This document shows, in pieces, positions 41,129 through 50,589 of a DNA stretch of 64,000 nt (positions are counted from its first letter, which is position 1; each line of letters begins with the position of its first letter). Position numbers and translations under genes: made by a program. The stretch is from contig JADJCX010000033.1 of NCBI GenBank assembly GCA_016703005.1, positions 372,001-436,000 on the forward strand. Reading direction: 5' to 3'. Below the pieces are notes generated by a model. The model was given only the letters and a program-made list of their open reading frames with translations, searched no databases and was not told where the DNA came from. The DNA comes from Flavobacteriales bacterium (GTDB taxonomy: Bacteria; Bacteroidota; Bacteroidia; Flavobacteriales_F; PHOS-HE28).

Positions 41129-42043
41129 TCACATCACAATTCTTTCCAGCACCTCGTTGATCATTCGCTCAATGGCCGCATGGTGGTTCTTGCTGTACTC
41201 TTTTCGCAGCCTGTTGGCCACCACGCTACAGATGGTCGCTGCCTTGTGCCCAAGTATCCCGCTCAAACCATAGAGCGCACTGGTCTCCATTTCGTAGTTG
41301 GTGATGCACAGTCCTTCCAAGCCATCCACCTCACTTCGGAAGGAGGTGAACGCATCGTTGATGCCGTCCACGCTGGGAACAGCGCGTAGTTGCCGCCCTT
41401 GCGGTCCGTAGAAGCCACCGGATGTGGCGGTGATGCCCACACGATTGTCCTCTCCCAATCGCCTTACCAACTGCTCATCGCCGAAGGCGATGTAGGGGAT
41501 GGGCAGATTATCCGGCCACTCCACGTGGCCAAGGATGGCGTGCAACAGCCGATGCTCGCTGTCTTCGTTCTCGTGCGCGTAGTAGTGCAACACATTGTCC
41601 AGCCCAAGTCCGCTATGGCTGACAATGAACGTGTCCACCGGGATGTCTTCCTGAAGCGCGCCACAGGTGCCCATGCGGATGATGTTCAACGCTTTTTGCT
41701 CCCGCTTCGGGCTGCGCGTTTTCAGATCGATGTTCACAAGCGCGTCCAACTCGCTGATCACAATATCCAGATTGTCGGTGCCGATACCGGTAGCCAGCGC
41801 CGTTATGCGCCTTCCTCTCAATGTGCCGGTATGCGCAATGAATTCCCGGTTCTGGCTTTGGTGCTCAATGCGGGCGAAGCGCTTGCTGATCAACGCCACA
41901 CGTCCCGGGTCCCCAACAACGAAAACGGTGTCGCCGATCTGGTCCGGTTGTAGTGCCAAGTGATACACGCTCCCGTCCGGGTTCAGGATCAACTCACTCT
42001 CAGGAAGTACGGTGCCGGGCTCGGTAAGGGTGATGTGGCGCAT
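41129..42043 (-). CDS. Nucleoside phosphorylase, uridine phosphorylase-like
   Basis: This 304-residue protein has the NP-1 fold: FVVGDPGRVALISKRF (phosphate site), REFIAHTGTLRGRRITALAT, GIGTDNLDIVISELDALVNI, IIRMGTCGALQEDIPV, and ITNYEMETSALYGLSGILGH, whose Glu-Met-Glu contacts the ribose. It catalyses phosphorolysis of a nucleoside to base and ribose-1-phosphate; the family includes uridine phosphorylase, and the base preference cannot be fixed by eye. It is longer than E. coli Udp (253 residues), as usual for Bacteroidota homologues. Confidence 0.88.
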   Translation of the reverse strand: MRHITLTEPGTVLPESELILNPDGSVYHLALQPDQIGDTVFVVGDPGRVALISKRFARIEHQSQNREFIAHTGTLRGRRITALATGIGTDNLDIVISELDALVNIDLKTRSPKREQKALNIIRMGTCGALQEDIPVDTFIVSHSGLGLDNVLHYYAHENEDSEHRLLHAILGHVEWPDNLPIPYIAFGDEQLVRRLGEDNRVGITATSGGFYGPQGRQLRAVPSVDGINDAFTSFRSEVDGLEGLCITNYEMETSALYGLSGILGHKAATICSVVANRLRKEYSKNHHAAIERMINEVLERIVM

Positions 42044-42084
42044 GGAAAGAATGTGGAGATGGACGGGATGTGAAGATGGAGAGC
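42040..42084. repeat. Single arm of the GTGGAGATGG/GATGTGAAGATGG word repeat
   Basis: ATGTGGAGATGGACGGGATG and TGAAGATGGAGAG repeat the words found at 32430-32491 and 41048-41128, here without an obvious inverted partner. It lies between the phosphorylase start and the thioesterase stop, both on the minus strand. Confidence 0.5.
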
Positions 42085-42088
42085 AATG

Positions 42089-42549
42089 TCACTTCTGATC
42101 AGCACCAAGGACAATTGCAGCGGATAACAAAGACACCCTCACGATGTTGCTGTGGTGTTTTTCCAGAGCGGTTTGCCAAGCTTTAGGCAACAAGAGATCG
42201 TCTTTCCCGCAACGTAATTCATACACACCATCACGCTTTTGCCATCGGCGCAACGCTCTCGCTTTCCGTCCTTCATGCGATCAACAGCGTAATCAAGCGT
42301 GAAGCTCTTGGTACCTATTGCGCTGCACCAGCAGTCCACTTCTACATGGTCGCTGAGGTGGATCGGCTTTCGATAGTCCACTTCGTTGCGGGCAAGGATC
42401 AACCCTTCCGTCCGCCAATCGTGGTCCTTACCAATGAACGTTCCCAGCAAGGCCATCCGTGCCAGTTCGAAGAAGTGCAGGTAGGCGCCGTTGTGCACGT
42501 GCCGGGCCATGTCCACATCGGCGAACCGCAGTTGGATCTTGGTTCTCAT
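42089..42549 (-). CDS. Acyl-CoA thioesterase of the 4-hydroxybenzoyl-CoA thioesterase family, frameshift near the end
   Basis: The hotdog-fold core is clear: RFADVDMARHVHNGAYLHFF with the Asp/His active-site region, LARNEVDYRKPIHLSDHVEV, and MVCMNYVAGK. As written, translation ends at 42139 with a Cys/Lys/Leu-rich tail, but a one-base shift near 42200 restores the usual helix (LLPKAWQTALEKHHSN) and a stop at 42089-42091, so I extend the gene there. The length of about 150 then fits the family. Hydrolysis of an acyl-CoA or acyl-carrier thioester is inferred. Confidence 0.78.
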
Positions 42550-42556
42550 GCACTGA

Positions 42557-42958
42557 TCAAGAGATCGGGTTCAGCATCACCGAGAACACCGTGATGCTGT
42601 TCGGATCGCGATCGTAAAAGAGCTTATCCAGCGCTTCCAGCACGTTCTTGGCGCGGAAGTACGACGTGTTGAGGACGTTCTCCCCGCGCACGCTCCATTG
42701 GATGGTATAGCTGCTGGTGGCGTCCTTGTATGTGCGCACGTACTCGAGCATCGCTTCCAAGGCGTTCACCTTGTCGCTGCCTTCCGTGGCGTGGAACAGA
42801 AAGCTCTGGTTGTGCCGTTGGTTGAGCGTGATCAAGTGCAGCTTCGTTCCGCGTCCTTTCTCATCGAAGTTGAAAACGAGGCTGTCGACGCCCATACCGA
42901 TGTACGCGCTGATCTCCTTTTGAAGCCGCGCGATCTCCAGGTTCTTGTCCTTGGTCAT
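42557..42958 (-). CDS. Conserved hypothetical protein
   Basis: This 133-residue cytoplasmic protein starts MTKDKNLEIARLQKEISAYI at 42958. It has GMGVDSLVFNFDEKGRGTKL, HLITLNQRHNQSFLFHATEG, KVNALEAMLEYVRTYKDATS and NTSYFRAKNVLEALDKLFYD. An alpha/beta fold is likely but I do not recognise a family. Its ATG overlaps the TGA of the upstream dehydratase (42958-42955), so the two are co-translated. It may be an accessory of glycan synthesis or unrelated. Confidence 0.65.
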   Translation of the reverse strand: MTKDKNLEIARLQKEISAYIGMGVDSLVFNFDEKGRGTKLHLITLNQRHNQSFLFHATEGSDKVNALEAMLEYVRTYKDATSSYTIQWSVRGENVLNTSYFRAKNVLEALDKLFYDRDPNSITVFSVMLNPIS

Positions 42959-44856
42959 GCTCCTTGTATTTCGGATGGCGAAGGTGCGTCGAACTGGGCA
43001 TGGGCGCTGTGTTCGCTCTTGTATTCCGGTACGATCCGCTTCATGAGCCGCACACACTGGTCGCCATCGCCATCGTTCGCTGCGCCGATCAATTCCGAAA
43101 CGACCGGCTGTACTGCGGCCGGGTCAACTTCCCGTGTTTTACCGATGAGGATGCGGGGATGGTGCGTTGGTAGCGTATTCTCCTGCGTTGCCAGCAGTTC
43201 TTCGAAGCGCTTCTCGCCAGGACGAAGCCCGGTGAATACCACTTCGATATCGCGCCCGGGTTCCTTGCCGCTCAAGCGGATCATTTTCTCCGCCAAGTCG
43301 AGGATGCGCACCGGTTGCCCCATGTCGAACACGTAGATCTCGCCGCCTTTGCCCATTGTCGCGGCCTCCAGCACCAAGCGGCAGGCTTCGGGAATGGTCA
43401 TGAAGAAGCGTGTGACTTCGGGGTCGGTAACCGTTACGGGGCCGCCTTCGGCGATCTGCCGACGGAACAACGGGATCACCGAGCCGTTGCTGCCCAAAAC
43501 ATTCCCGAACCGCGTGGTGATGAAATTTGTTCTTCCGCTCGCATTGAGACTGCTTGCCGACCCGATCCCCTGCACCATCATTTCAGCAACACGCTTGCTT
43601 GCACCCATTACACTGGTCGGGTTCACCGCTTTGTCGGTGCTGATGAGCACGAACGTGGATACGTTGAATTGAACGGCCAACTCAGCCATATTCCGGGTGC
43701 CCAAAAGGTTCGTGCGAATGGCCTGCTCGGGCTGCGCTTCCATCAACGGCACATGCTTGTATGCTGCAGCATGGAAGATCACATCAGGCCGGGCCTCGGT
43801 CAGCAGGCGTTCCATGGCCTCGCGGTCGCGCACATCACCGATCACTGGAGCATAGGCTGAATGACCTTTGCCTTTCAGTTCCATCTCCAGATCGTACAGC
43901 GCGCTCTCGGCATTGTCCAAGAGGACCGTCCGGCCAGCCCCAAGCGCGATCAGTTGGCGGGCGATCTCACTGCCAATGCTTCCCGCTGCTCCGGTCACCA
44001 GCACGCGTTTGCCGGCAAAGCGGGCGCGAACTTTGGCATCATCGAGCGCAATGGGCGCACGGCCCAGCAGGTCTTCGATGCGTACTTCCCGGATCTGTCC
44101 GGGGCTGAGTTGCCCGTTGATCCAACTGCTTACCGGGGGCACGCTCAGCACATGCGTCTTCGCCGCCATGCACATCTCCACAACGCGCCTGCGGTTCTCC
44201 GCATCGGGCTGTTGCACTGTTATGATCACTTGGTCGATCTCGCCATTGGCCAACAAGTCCGGTAGCGTTGCTGTGGAAGCAATGGGCACACCTTCCAGCC
44301 GTTGTCCGGCCTTCTTCGCGTTGTCGTCAACGAACGCTTCAACCTTGTACTTCCTGCTGCCATCGCGCTCCAATGTGCGTTTGGTGATCAGCCCTGACTC
44401 ACCCGCTCCGTAGAGCACCACCCGGACTTCATCCTTACCGCTGCCTTTGGCCCGGAGGTAGAGCAACTTCATTGCGATGCGGCTGGTGATGAGCAGCATG
44501 GTGGTGGCCATGAAGTCGATGATGATCACCGTGCGCGGCAGGAAGTACACGCCGTCCAAGGCGAAGAAGCGCACGGCACTGAGCAGGCCGAATACTGCCG
44601 AGCCGACCATTACCGTCAGGAAGATGCGTTTCGCATCCTCCGTGCTCGTGTGCTTCACCTGGCTCATGTGGATGCGTGCCACCCAGAGCGAGACAAGTCG
44701 CACCAAGACGAAAACGGGAAGCACCGGCCACAGCAGGGCGTACTCCCATGGCGGCACTTCGAAGTTGAAACGGAGCTGATAGGCCGCAAGCAGGGCCACG
44801 ACGCACATGCACAGGTCGATCACCAGGATCGTCCAGCGGGGCAGGGTGCGGCTCAT
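42955..44856 (-). CDS. FlaA1/WbpM/CapD-type UDP-GlcNAc 4,6-dehydratase
   Basis: This 633-residue long-form sugar-nucleotide dehydratase has four N-terminal membrane helices (LVIDLCMCVVALLAAYQLRF and later segments to ~130), a Rossmann CoA-binding-like domain (VVLYGAGESGLITKRTLERD), then the SDR catalytic domain from ~270: VLVTGAAGSIGSEIARQLIA (NAD site), VIFHAAAYKHVPLMEAQPEQ, LISTDKAVNPTSVMGASKR (the Met-Lys variant of the YxxxK site used by this subfamily) and FGNVLGSNGSVIPLFRRQIA. It converts UDP-GlcNAc-type sugars to 4-keto-6-deoxy forms, the substrate for the aminotransferase at 32492. Confidence 0.93.
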   Translation of the reverse strand: MSRTLPRWTILVIDLCMCVVALLAAYQLRFNFEVPPWEYALLWPVLPVFVLVRLVSLWVARIHMSQVKHTSTEDAKRIFLTVMVGSAVFGLLSAVRFFALDGVYFLPRTVIIIDFMATTMLLITSRIAMKLLYLRAKGSGKDEVRVVLYGAGESGLITKRTLERDGSRKYKVEAFVDDNAKKAGQRLEGVPIASTATLPDLLANGEIDQVIITVQQPDAENRRRVVEMCMAAKTHVLSVPPVSSWINGQLSPGQIREVRIEDLLGRAPIALDDAKVRARFAGKRVLVTGAAGSIGSEIARQLIALGAGRTVLLDNAESALYDLEMELKGKGHSAYAPVIGDVRDREAMERLLTEARPDVIFHAAAYKHVPLMEAQPEQAIRTNLLGTRNMAELAVQFNVSTFVLISTDKAVNPTSVMGASKRVAEMMVQGIGSASSLNASGRTNFITTRFGNVLGSNGSVIPLFRRQIAEGGPVTVTDPEVTRFFMTIPEACRLVLEAATMGKGGEIYVFDMGQPVRILDLAEKMIRLSGKEPGRDIEVVFTGLRPGEKRFEELLATQENTLPTHHPRILIGKTREVDPAAVQPVVSELIGAANDGDGDQCVRLMKRIVPEYKSEHSAHAQFDAPSPSEIQGA

Positions 44857-44982
44857 GCTCAGAGTGAACTTATGTTCCAGCGCCTTGGCGATGAACGCGC
44901 GAATGTATCGGGCATCGCCAGCGGCCCACTACGCGCTTTCTGATCGAAGAGCATCTTTGCGCGCTTTCCAAGTCCCTCACAA

Positions 44983-46071
44983 ATGCCCCGGATCCTGTTC
45001 GTTGCAGCCCACCGCCCGGACCGATCTCCCAGCCAGCGTTATCGATTTGAGCAGTTCGTCCCGTACTGGCGGGCGAATGGTTGGGAAACCGAGTACGCAT
45101 GGTTGATCGATGAGGAAGATGACCAGTACTTCTACAGCAAGGGCAAGCTCCTGCATAAGGGACTTTTCTTCCTGCGCAGCTGGCGGCGACGCGAAGCCCA
45201 AGTGAAGCGGGCCGGCGATTTCGACATCGTCTTCGTGCAACGCGAGGCCTTTATGACCGGCAGCACCCGTTTCGAGAAGGCGTTCAAGCGGAGCGGTGCC
45301 AAACTGGTTTTCGATTTCGATGACGCCATTTGGCGGATGGATGTAAGCGATGGCAATCGCTACCTGCGCTGGTTGAAGAAACCCGCCAAGACATCAGGAC
45401 TGATCGCCATGGCCGATCATGTGATCGCCGGCAACGCCTACTTGGCGGCATACGCCACCAAATTCAATAGCCAAGTTTCCCTCTTCCCTACGGTGATCGA
45501 TGCGGAACTCTACCAACCCAAGGCACGAGTGGACGATGGAACTGTGGTGATCGGCTGGACAGGAAGCAAAACGAGCGTTGCCCACATGCGTCAGGCCTTG
45601 CCGGCTTTACGGGAGGTCCAAGCGAAGTATGGGGATAGGGTGCGATTCCGCATCATCAGCGACGGCGTCTTCACCGATCCAGGAATGAACGTCGAGAACG
45701 TGCTTTGGAAAAGCAGCACGGAGGTGGAGGACCTGAATGCCATCGACATCGGCATCATGCCGCTGCCGCATACTGAATGGAGCCGTGGGAAGTGCGGTTT
45801 CAAAGGATTGCAGTACATGGGGTTGGGCAAGGCCGTTGTGCTCGATAACATCGGGGTGAACAGTACCATCGTGCAGGATGGTGTGAACGGGTTTCTGGCC
45901 AGCTCGAAGAACGAATGGGTGGAAAAGATCTCCCGGCTCATCGAGGATCCTGATCTTCGCCGCCGCTTGGGTGCAGAAGCCCGCCTTACCGTTGAACGCG
46001 ACTACAGTGTTCAAGCATGGCGGAACAAGTACTTGGAGCTGTTCACGTCGCTTATCAACCCGAAACCCTGA
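44983..46071 (+). CDS. GT4-family glycosyltransferase
   Basis: This 362-residue GT-B protein starts MPRILFVAAHRPDRSPSQRY. The N-domain has RYRFEQFVPYWRANGWETEY and VFDFDDAIWRMDVSDGNR. The C-domain has VVIGWTGSKTSVAHMRQALP, DIGIMPLPHTEWSRGKCGFK (donor-binding E and K region) and AVVLDNIGVNSTIVQDGVNG. This subgroup (GT4 with FDFDD..W) occurs in capsule and O-antigen loci. It is divergent from the dehydratase, with ~125 bp between the starts. The sugar is unknown. Confidence 0.88.
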   Translation: MPRILFVAAHRPDRSPSQRYRFEQFVPYWRANGWETEYAWLIDEEDDQYFYSKGKLLHKGLFFLRSWRRREAQVKRAGDFDIVFVQREAFMTGSTRFEKAFKRSGAKLVFDFDDAIWRMDVSDGNRYLRWLKKPAKTSGLIAMADHVIAGNAYLAAYATKFNSQVSLFPTVIDAELYQPKARVDDGTVVIGWTGSKTSVAHMRQALPALREVQAKYGDRVRFRIISDGVFTDPGMNVENVLWKSSTEVEDLNAIDIGIMPLPHTEWSRGKCGFKGLQYMGLGKAVVLDNIGVNSTIVQDGVNGFLASSKNEWVEKISRLIEDPDLRRRLGAEARLTVERDYSVQAWRNKYLELFTSLINPKP

Positions 46072-46090
46072 GGCGAACGCTGAAGGCACT

Positions 46091-46098
46091 TACTTTCC
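46091..46098 (+). promoter_or_regulatory. Possible Bacteroidota -7 element upstream of gcvT
   Basis: TACTTTCC lies 43 bases upstream of the gcvT ATG and approximates TAnnTTTG. The leader does not show the paired cores of a glycine riboswitch. This is only a motif match. Confidence 0.25.
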
Positions 46099-46140
46099 GA
46101 ACTCATCTTAGAGGCCAGGCCTCCTGATACCAAACAGAAA

Positions 46141-47253
46141 ATGGATACCACGACTGAACTGAAGAGCACTGTGCTCCGCGAAGTGCACGAAAACCTTGGC
46201 GCCAAAATGGTGCCCTTCGCCGGTTACATGATGCCGGTGCAATACACGGGTGTGAACGACGAGCACCTGGCCGTGCGGAACAGCGTGGGTGTGTTCGATG
46301 TGAGCCACATGGGCGAGTTCATCGTGCGTGGGCCCGGTGCACTGGATCTGATCCAAAAGGTGACCAGCAACGACGCGAGCAAGCTTACCGTGGGTAAGGT
46401 GCAATACAGCTGCCTACCCAACGGCAATGGCGGTATCGTCGATGACCTCCTGGTATATCGCATGCAGCACGGGGATGATCATCACTATGTGCTCGTAGTG
46501 AACGCTTCCAATATCCAGAAGGACTGGGACTGGATCAACAAGCACAACACCTTCGACGCCAAGCTGTCGAACATCAGCGATCACATGAGCTTGTTGGCCG
46601 TGCAAGGACCGAAAGCCTTGGCAACTCTTCAGCCGTTGTTCTCTGTTGATCTTTCGCTCATGGAGTACTACACAGCTCAGTATGCCGAAATGAAGGGCGT
46701 GGGCTTGGTGCTGATAAGCAGCACGGGCTATACCGGTGCGGGTGGGTTCGAGGTGTATGTGCCCAACCCCTTGGCATTGAAGGCCTGGGAAGCGGTCTTC
46801 ACGGTTGGTGCGGCCTATGGCATCAAACCAGCTGGCCTCGCTTCCCGCGACACGTTGCGGTTGGAAATGGGCTTCTGCCTCTATGGGAACGACATTGACG
46901 ACACGACATCGCCCATTGAAGCCGGGCTCGGGTGGATCACGAAATTCACGAAGGAGTTCGTGGATGGCGAGCGCCTGAAGGCGCAGAAGGCGGCGGGTGT
47001 TACCCGCAAACTGGTGGGCTTTGAAATGGTGGATCGCGGTATCCCGCGCCACGATCACCCGATCGTGGATGCATCCGGTACCGTGATCGGCAAGGTGACC
47101 AGCGGCACACAAAGCCCTTCGCTCCAAAAGGCCATTGGCATGGGTTACGTGCCCACAGCATTGTCAACGGAGGGAAGCGATATCTTCATCGACGTTCGGG
47201 GTAAGGCGTTGAAGGCCCGTGTGGTCAAGCTGCCTTTCTTGAAACAAGGATGA
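46141..47253 (+). CDS. gcvT: Glycine cleavage system aminomethyltransferase (T protein)
   Basis: This 370-residue protein has the GcvT signature: GAKMVPFAGYMMPVQYTGV, VGVFDVSHMGEFIVRGPGAL, VTSNDASKLTVGKVQYSCLP, NGGIVDDLLVYRM, STGYTGAGGFEVYVPN, RDTLRLEMGFCLYGNDIDDT, and the C-terminal IGKVTSGTQSPSLQKAIGMG. The Asp of IVDD and the folate-binding residues are present. It transfers the aminomethyl carbon from lipoyl-H protein to tetrahydrofolate, releasing ammonia. The other cleavage-system genes are not in the window. The stop overlaps the start of the ComB-like gene (ATGA). Confidence 0.95.
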   Translation: MDTTTELKSTVLREVHENLGAKMVPFAGYMMPVQYTGVNDEHLAVRNSVGVFDVSHMGEFIVRGPGALDLIQKVTSNDASKLTVGKVQYSCLPNGNGGIVDDLLVYRMQHGDDHHYVLVVNASNIQKDWDWINKHNTFDAKLSNISDHMSLLAVQGPKALATLQPLFSVDLSLMEYYTAQYAEMKGVGLVLISSTGYTGAGGFEVYVPNPLALKAWEAVFTVGAAYGIKPAGLASRDTLRLEMGFCLYGNDIDDTTSPIEAGLGWITKFTKEFVDGERLKAQKAAGVTRKLVGFEMVDRGIPRHDHPIVDASGTVIGKVTSGTQSPSLQKAIGMGYVPTALSTEGSDIFIDVRGKALKARVVKLPFLKQG

Positions 47254-48014
47254 AACCAGCAAGTCGCAACCCGGATTACAAGTACCGTGTGGAAGTCTGC
47301 TTCCAGCCTGGGCAGTATCCGCTGTATTCGCAGGACATGGGCATCGTTGTGGTGATCGATATCCTGCGTGCCACCAGTGCCATGGTAACGGCGTTCGAAC
47401 ATGGGGCCGAGAAGATCATCCCGGTGGGCACCATTGAGGAGGCGCGTCAGTACATCGGTCGCAGTGGTTACATCGCCGCAGCCGAGCGCGATGGGGAAGT
47501 GGTGGAAGGATTTCCCTTCGGCAACTCGCCCATCGCTTTTGCGCAAGCGGATATTGAAGGCAAGACGATCGTGATGACCACGACCAACGGCACGCGAGCG
47601 ATCAATCTTGCGCAAGGTGCCAAGCAGTTGGTCATCGGTTCCTTCCTGAATATGACGGCGCTGAGCAACTGGCTGATCACACAGAACGAGAACGTGTTGT
47701 TGCTGTGCAGCGGCTGGAAGGACAAGTTCAATCTGGAGGACTCGGTCTTCGCGGGAGCGGTGATGGACAAGTTGCTCGAAAGCGGGAAGTTCGGCTTGGA
47801 GGAGGATTCGAGCATTGCCGCCAAGTACCTCTTCATGGCTGCGCGCGACAACTTCATGAGCATCCTGAAAGCCGCCCCGCGCCGTCGACGCATTGAAAAA
47901 CTGAAGTTGAACGAGGATGTCAAGTACTGCCTCACGCCCGACCAGAGCAGCATCATACCGATCCTGCGTGAGGGCGTATTGGTGCCCATGGAGGTTGAAG
48001 TCCCGAAAGACTAG
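47250..48014 (+). CDS. 2-phosphosulfolactate phosphatase-like protein (ComB family)
   Basis: This 254-residue protein matches the ComB family: VVVIDILRATSAMVTAFEHG (the first conserved block with catalytic Asp/Arg), GYIAAAERDGEVVEGFPFGN, TIVMTTTNGTRAINLAQGAK and LLLCSGWKDKFNLEDSVFAG. ComB removes phosphate from 2-phosphosulfolactate in coenzyme M synthesis, but Bacteroidota homologues act on unknown phosphates, so the name is a family label. It is translationally coupled to gcvT (ATGA) and shares 1 base (TAGTG) with the next gene. Confidence 0.85.
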   Translation: MKPASRNPDYKYRVEVCFQPGQYPLYSQDMGIVVVIDILRATSAMVTAFEHGAEKIIPVGTIEEARQYIGRSGYIAAAERDGEVVEGFPFGNSPIAFAQADIEGKTIVMTTTNGTRAINLAQGAKQLVIGSFLNMTALSNWLITQNENVLLLCSGWKDKFNLEDSVFAGAVMDKLLESGKFGLEEDSSIAAKYLFMAARDNFMSILKAAPRRRRIEKLKLNEDVKYCLTPDQSSIIPILREGVLVPMEVEVPKD

Positions 48015-49022
48015 TGGGTAAGCCGATCCATAAGGTGTTATTGGTCGCAGCGGTTGCCGTGATCGCTTGGCCGTTCTTCCCGAACGACGAGGTGCAGGCT
48101 TGGGGCTTTTACGGCCACAAACGGATCAACCGGATGGCCTGCTTCACGTTGCCACCCGAGTTGTTCCCGTTCTTCAAGAAGCACATCGATTTCGTCAGCG
48201 ATCACGCTGTGGATCCGGATCGCCGTCGCTACGCGGTGGTCGGTGAAGCGCCCCGGCATTACATCGATATCGACCACTATGCGCACAACGGTGTCGATCC
48301 GTTCGCGGTGGTGCCGCGCAAGTGGGCGGATGCCGTCGCCAAATTCTCGGAGGACACGCTCAACGCGTACGGTATCGTGCCGTGGCACATCCGGCTCATG
48401 CACGCTCGACTTGTCGAGGCCTTCCAGCGCGGCGATGTGGACCGCATCCTGAGCAACGCCGCCGATATCGGCCACTACATCGCCGACGCGCACGTGCCGC
48501 TGCACACCACGGAGAACTATAATGGCCAATTGACCGGCCAGCACGGCATACACGCATTTTGGGAGAGCCGCATACCGGAGTTGAGCGCCGAGAGCTATGA
48601 TCATTTCACCGGTCGCGCCCGGTATATCGACGACCCGCTGACAGCAGCTTGGGAAGCGGTGATCGCGAGCCATGCGGCCGTTGATTCAGTGCTCGATATC
48701 GAAAAAGCGCCTGAGTTTGGAATGGCCGGATGACCGCCGCTACACGTTCGAGGATCGCGGGCAAGGTGCTGCGCGCACCTATTCGCGAGAGTTCACAGCT
48801 GCTTACGAAGCTGAGATGGGCGGTATGGTGGAGCGGCGCATGAACCAGAGCATCGTACTGGTCGGCAGCTTTTGGTACAGTGCGTGGATCGAAGCCGGAC
48901 AGCCGGATATGAAGCTGCTCGAGACCAAGGAAGTGAGCGATAGCTTGAAGAAAGTCTTTGCCGCCGAGGACGAACAGATCCGTATGGCGCGGCAGGCGTT
49001 CGGGCGCGAGCACCCGGAGTAG
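48014..49022 (+). CDS. Zinc-dependent phospholipase C/S1-P1 nuclease-like protein, one frameshift
   Basis: About 335 residues. A GTG start at 48014 overlaps the previous stop by one base and yields a signal peptide (KVLLVAAVAVIAWPF) ending at AWGFYGHKRINRM, where the mature N-terminal Trp would be a zinc ligand. Further ligands lie in RHYIDIDHYAHNG, HIRLMHARLVEAFQRGD and NAADIGHYIADAHVPLHTTE with GIHAFWESRIPEL, all fitting the Zn-PLC/S1-P1 fold. The frame slips near 48715; the other frame continues to a plausible end (AAEDEQIRMARQAFGREHPE). The substrate (phospholipid or nucleic acid) is not decidable by eye. Confidence 0.8.
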
Positions 49023-49115
49023 TCAGGGGCAGTATTCAGCAGCCGAGGTCCTGTCCGATGGAAATTCGCTGGCACGGCCTAGAGTCACCATCAAGGTCGG
49101 TGAAGGTGACGGGGT

Positions 49116-50288
49116 TCAGGGCTCGGCAAGCCCTTGTCGCGCGAAGGAATTTTCCGTCAAATGGTAGTCGTCGCCGCTGCCGTTAACGAAAGCCGGGTCT
49201 TGGTTCACGCTGATGCCCGTGTTGAAGATGTTGGGGTCACTGACGTTCTGGTCCGTGCGGAACAACATCTCTTTGAAGGTGAGGTCCGAAACACCGGCAG
49301 CGTCGAGATCCAATTCGAACTCATTGGTGTTACTGCCGTGAATAATGCTGTTCCGGATCAGGCTGGCCCCAATGTCACGCACCTGCAGCGTACCGTTGAT
49401 GTCCTGGAAATAATTGGTGACAATGAACGCTGGCGTATTGCGGATCTCCCAATCCCAGAAGTTGCCAACGGTCAGGTGGTTCAACTCATACTGTCCCCCT
49501 CCGGTAAGCGCCACGCTGTATTGGCCGGCATCGCCTACGAGCAGGTTGTTGGCCGTGATGCGGTAGTTGCGGCTGAGGATCCCGGCAGCGGAGCAGTTCA
49601 GGATCTTCACATTGTTCAGCACGAGTTTGTTGATTGTGGTGGGCTCGTTCACGGATAGCGGCCACGTTTCGCACTGGATGCCGATGAGGCTGTTGCGGAT
49701 CACGACGTTCTCGAACCTGTTGTCCTCGTTGGCAAAGTCGCCTTCGTTGATCCAGATCCGATCCCATTGCCCGGGCAGATTGTCATAAAGGCTTTCCAAC
49801 CGGTCGCCTTGGAAGATGATAGGCTCGCTTGTGCTGCCCAAGGCCTCCCCCCAGGCCAGTAGCAGCACATCCTGCTCGGCGCCGTTGGTATTGAAGAGAA
49901 TATGATCCTCGATGATAAATGGATTGTTGGCGTTGTTGGCATCGAGCGTGGCTTCCACGAAGATGTAGATGCTGTCGCCGCCGAGGATCTCAACGTCGGT
50001 GAAGCTCAGGCCAGAAGCGCCGTCCACATTGATCCTGAAAGGGGAGTGGCTGCCGCCTTGAAGCGCGATATCCACGCGCACGGCATTGTCGTTCGGGTTG
50101 CGCGCCGTGAACCGTTTCGTTATAGAGCCGACAGTCGTGAAGATGGTATCGTACAGGATGGTGTCTTGGCTGAACACCAGTTCAACGCGGTCTTCGGTGA
50201 ATTGGGCATCCTTGCGGCAGGCAGGTAGTGCCAGCAGGACCACGACGAAAAGAAGTATGAGGAACCGGGCGGTTTTCAAGGCGGGCAA
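49116..50288 (-). CDS. Predicted lipoprotein with right-handed parallel beta-helix
   Basis: This 390-residue protein has the lipobox LALPACRKD, giving a lipid-modified Cys. Residues ~25-110 form an Ig-like strand region (ELVFSQDTILYDTIFTTVGS, ITKRFTARNPNDNAVRVDIA). From ~150 come short Asn-rich repeats (NVVIRNSLIGIQCETWPLS, NKLVLNNVKILNCSAAGILS, NYRITANNLLVGDAGQYSVA) typical of parallel beta-helix proteins. No pectate-lyase catalytic residues were recognised. Similar lipoproteins are common in Bacteroidota and of unknown role. Confidence 0.72.
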   Translation of the reverse strand: MPALKTARFLILLFVVVLLALPACRKDAQFTEDRVELVFSQDTILYDTIFTTVGSITKRFTARNPNDNAVRVDIALQGGSHSPFRINVDGASGLSFTDVEILGGDSIYIFVEATLDANNANNPFIIEDHILFNTNGAEQDVLLLAWGEALGSTSEPIIFQGDRLESLYDNLPGQWDRIWINEGDFANEDNRFENVVIRNSLIGIQCETWPLSVNEPTTINKLVLNNVKILNCSAAGILSRNYRITANNLLVGDAGQYSVALTGGGQYELNHLTVGNFWDWEIRNTPAFIVTNYFQDINGTLQVRDIGASLIRNSIIHGSNTNEFELDLDAAGVSDLTFKEMLFRTDQNVSDPNIFNTGISVNQDPAFVNGSGDDYHLTENSFARQGLAEP

Positions 50289-50589
50289 AGATGGCCGTTG
50301 CGCGGCTTAAGACGCAGCTTAAGCCCCGATCATTGCTTTTGGGGCTCGAACCGACGAAAACCCAAGCCCGACGGTAAGGAGATCGGATGGACCAAGCCCG
50401 GGTGCGTTTGTAACGCGCTCGTACGGGGATCGCGTCTGCGACGCGACTTTCGCAAGTGGCTGGCGGGGTTGTCGCAGCACGTTCAACCGATCGTATTGCC
50501 CGTTCCGCTTATCCGGATACATTTGCCGCCCGTTCGCAGACATCCCCGACGAGTTCGGGGTGGCGGCGACAACGAAAACAACGAAGACC
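50289..50589. promoter_or_regulatory. Gene-free 300-base leader before L31 with two hairpins
   Basis: This spacer separates the divergent lipoprotein and L31 genes and should hold both promoters. Two hairpins are visible: GGCTTAAG/CTTAAGCC at about 50302-50324, and CCCCGA/TCGGGG with loop CGAGT at about 50545-50561, roughly 28 bases before the L31 ATG. The second could be an autoregulatory leader, since ribosomal-protein leaders are known for L31 in other phyla. No promoter consensus was confirmed. Confidence 0.4.

Noticed and set aside
46072..46140. Glycine riboswitch before gcvT
   Set aside because: The spacer is 69 bases and lacks the paired aptamer cores; nothing beyond a possible -7 box.
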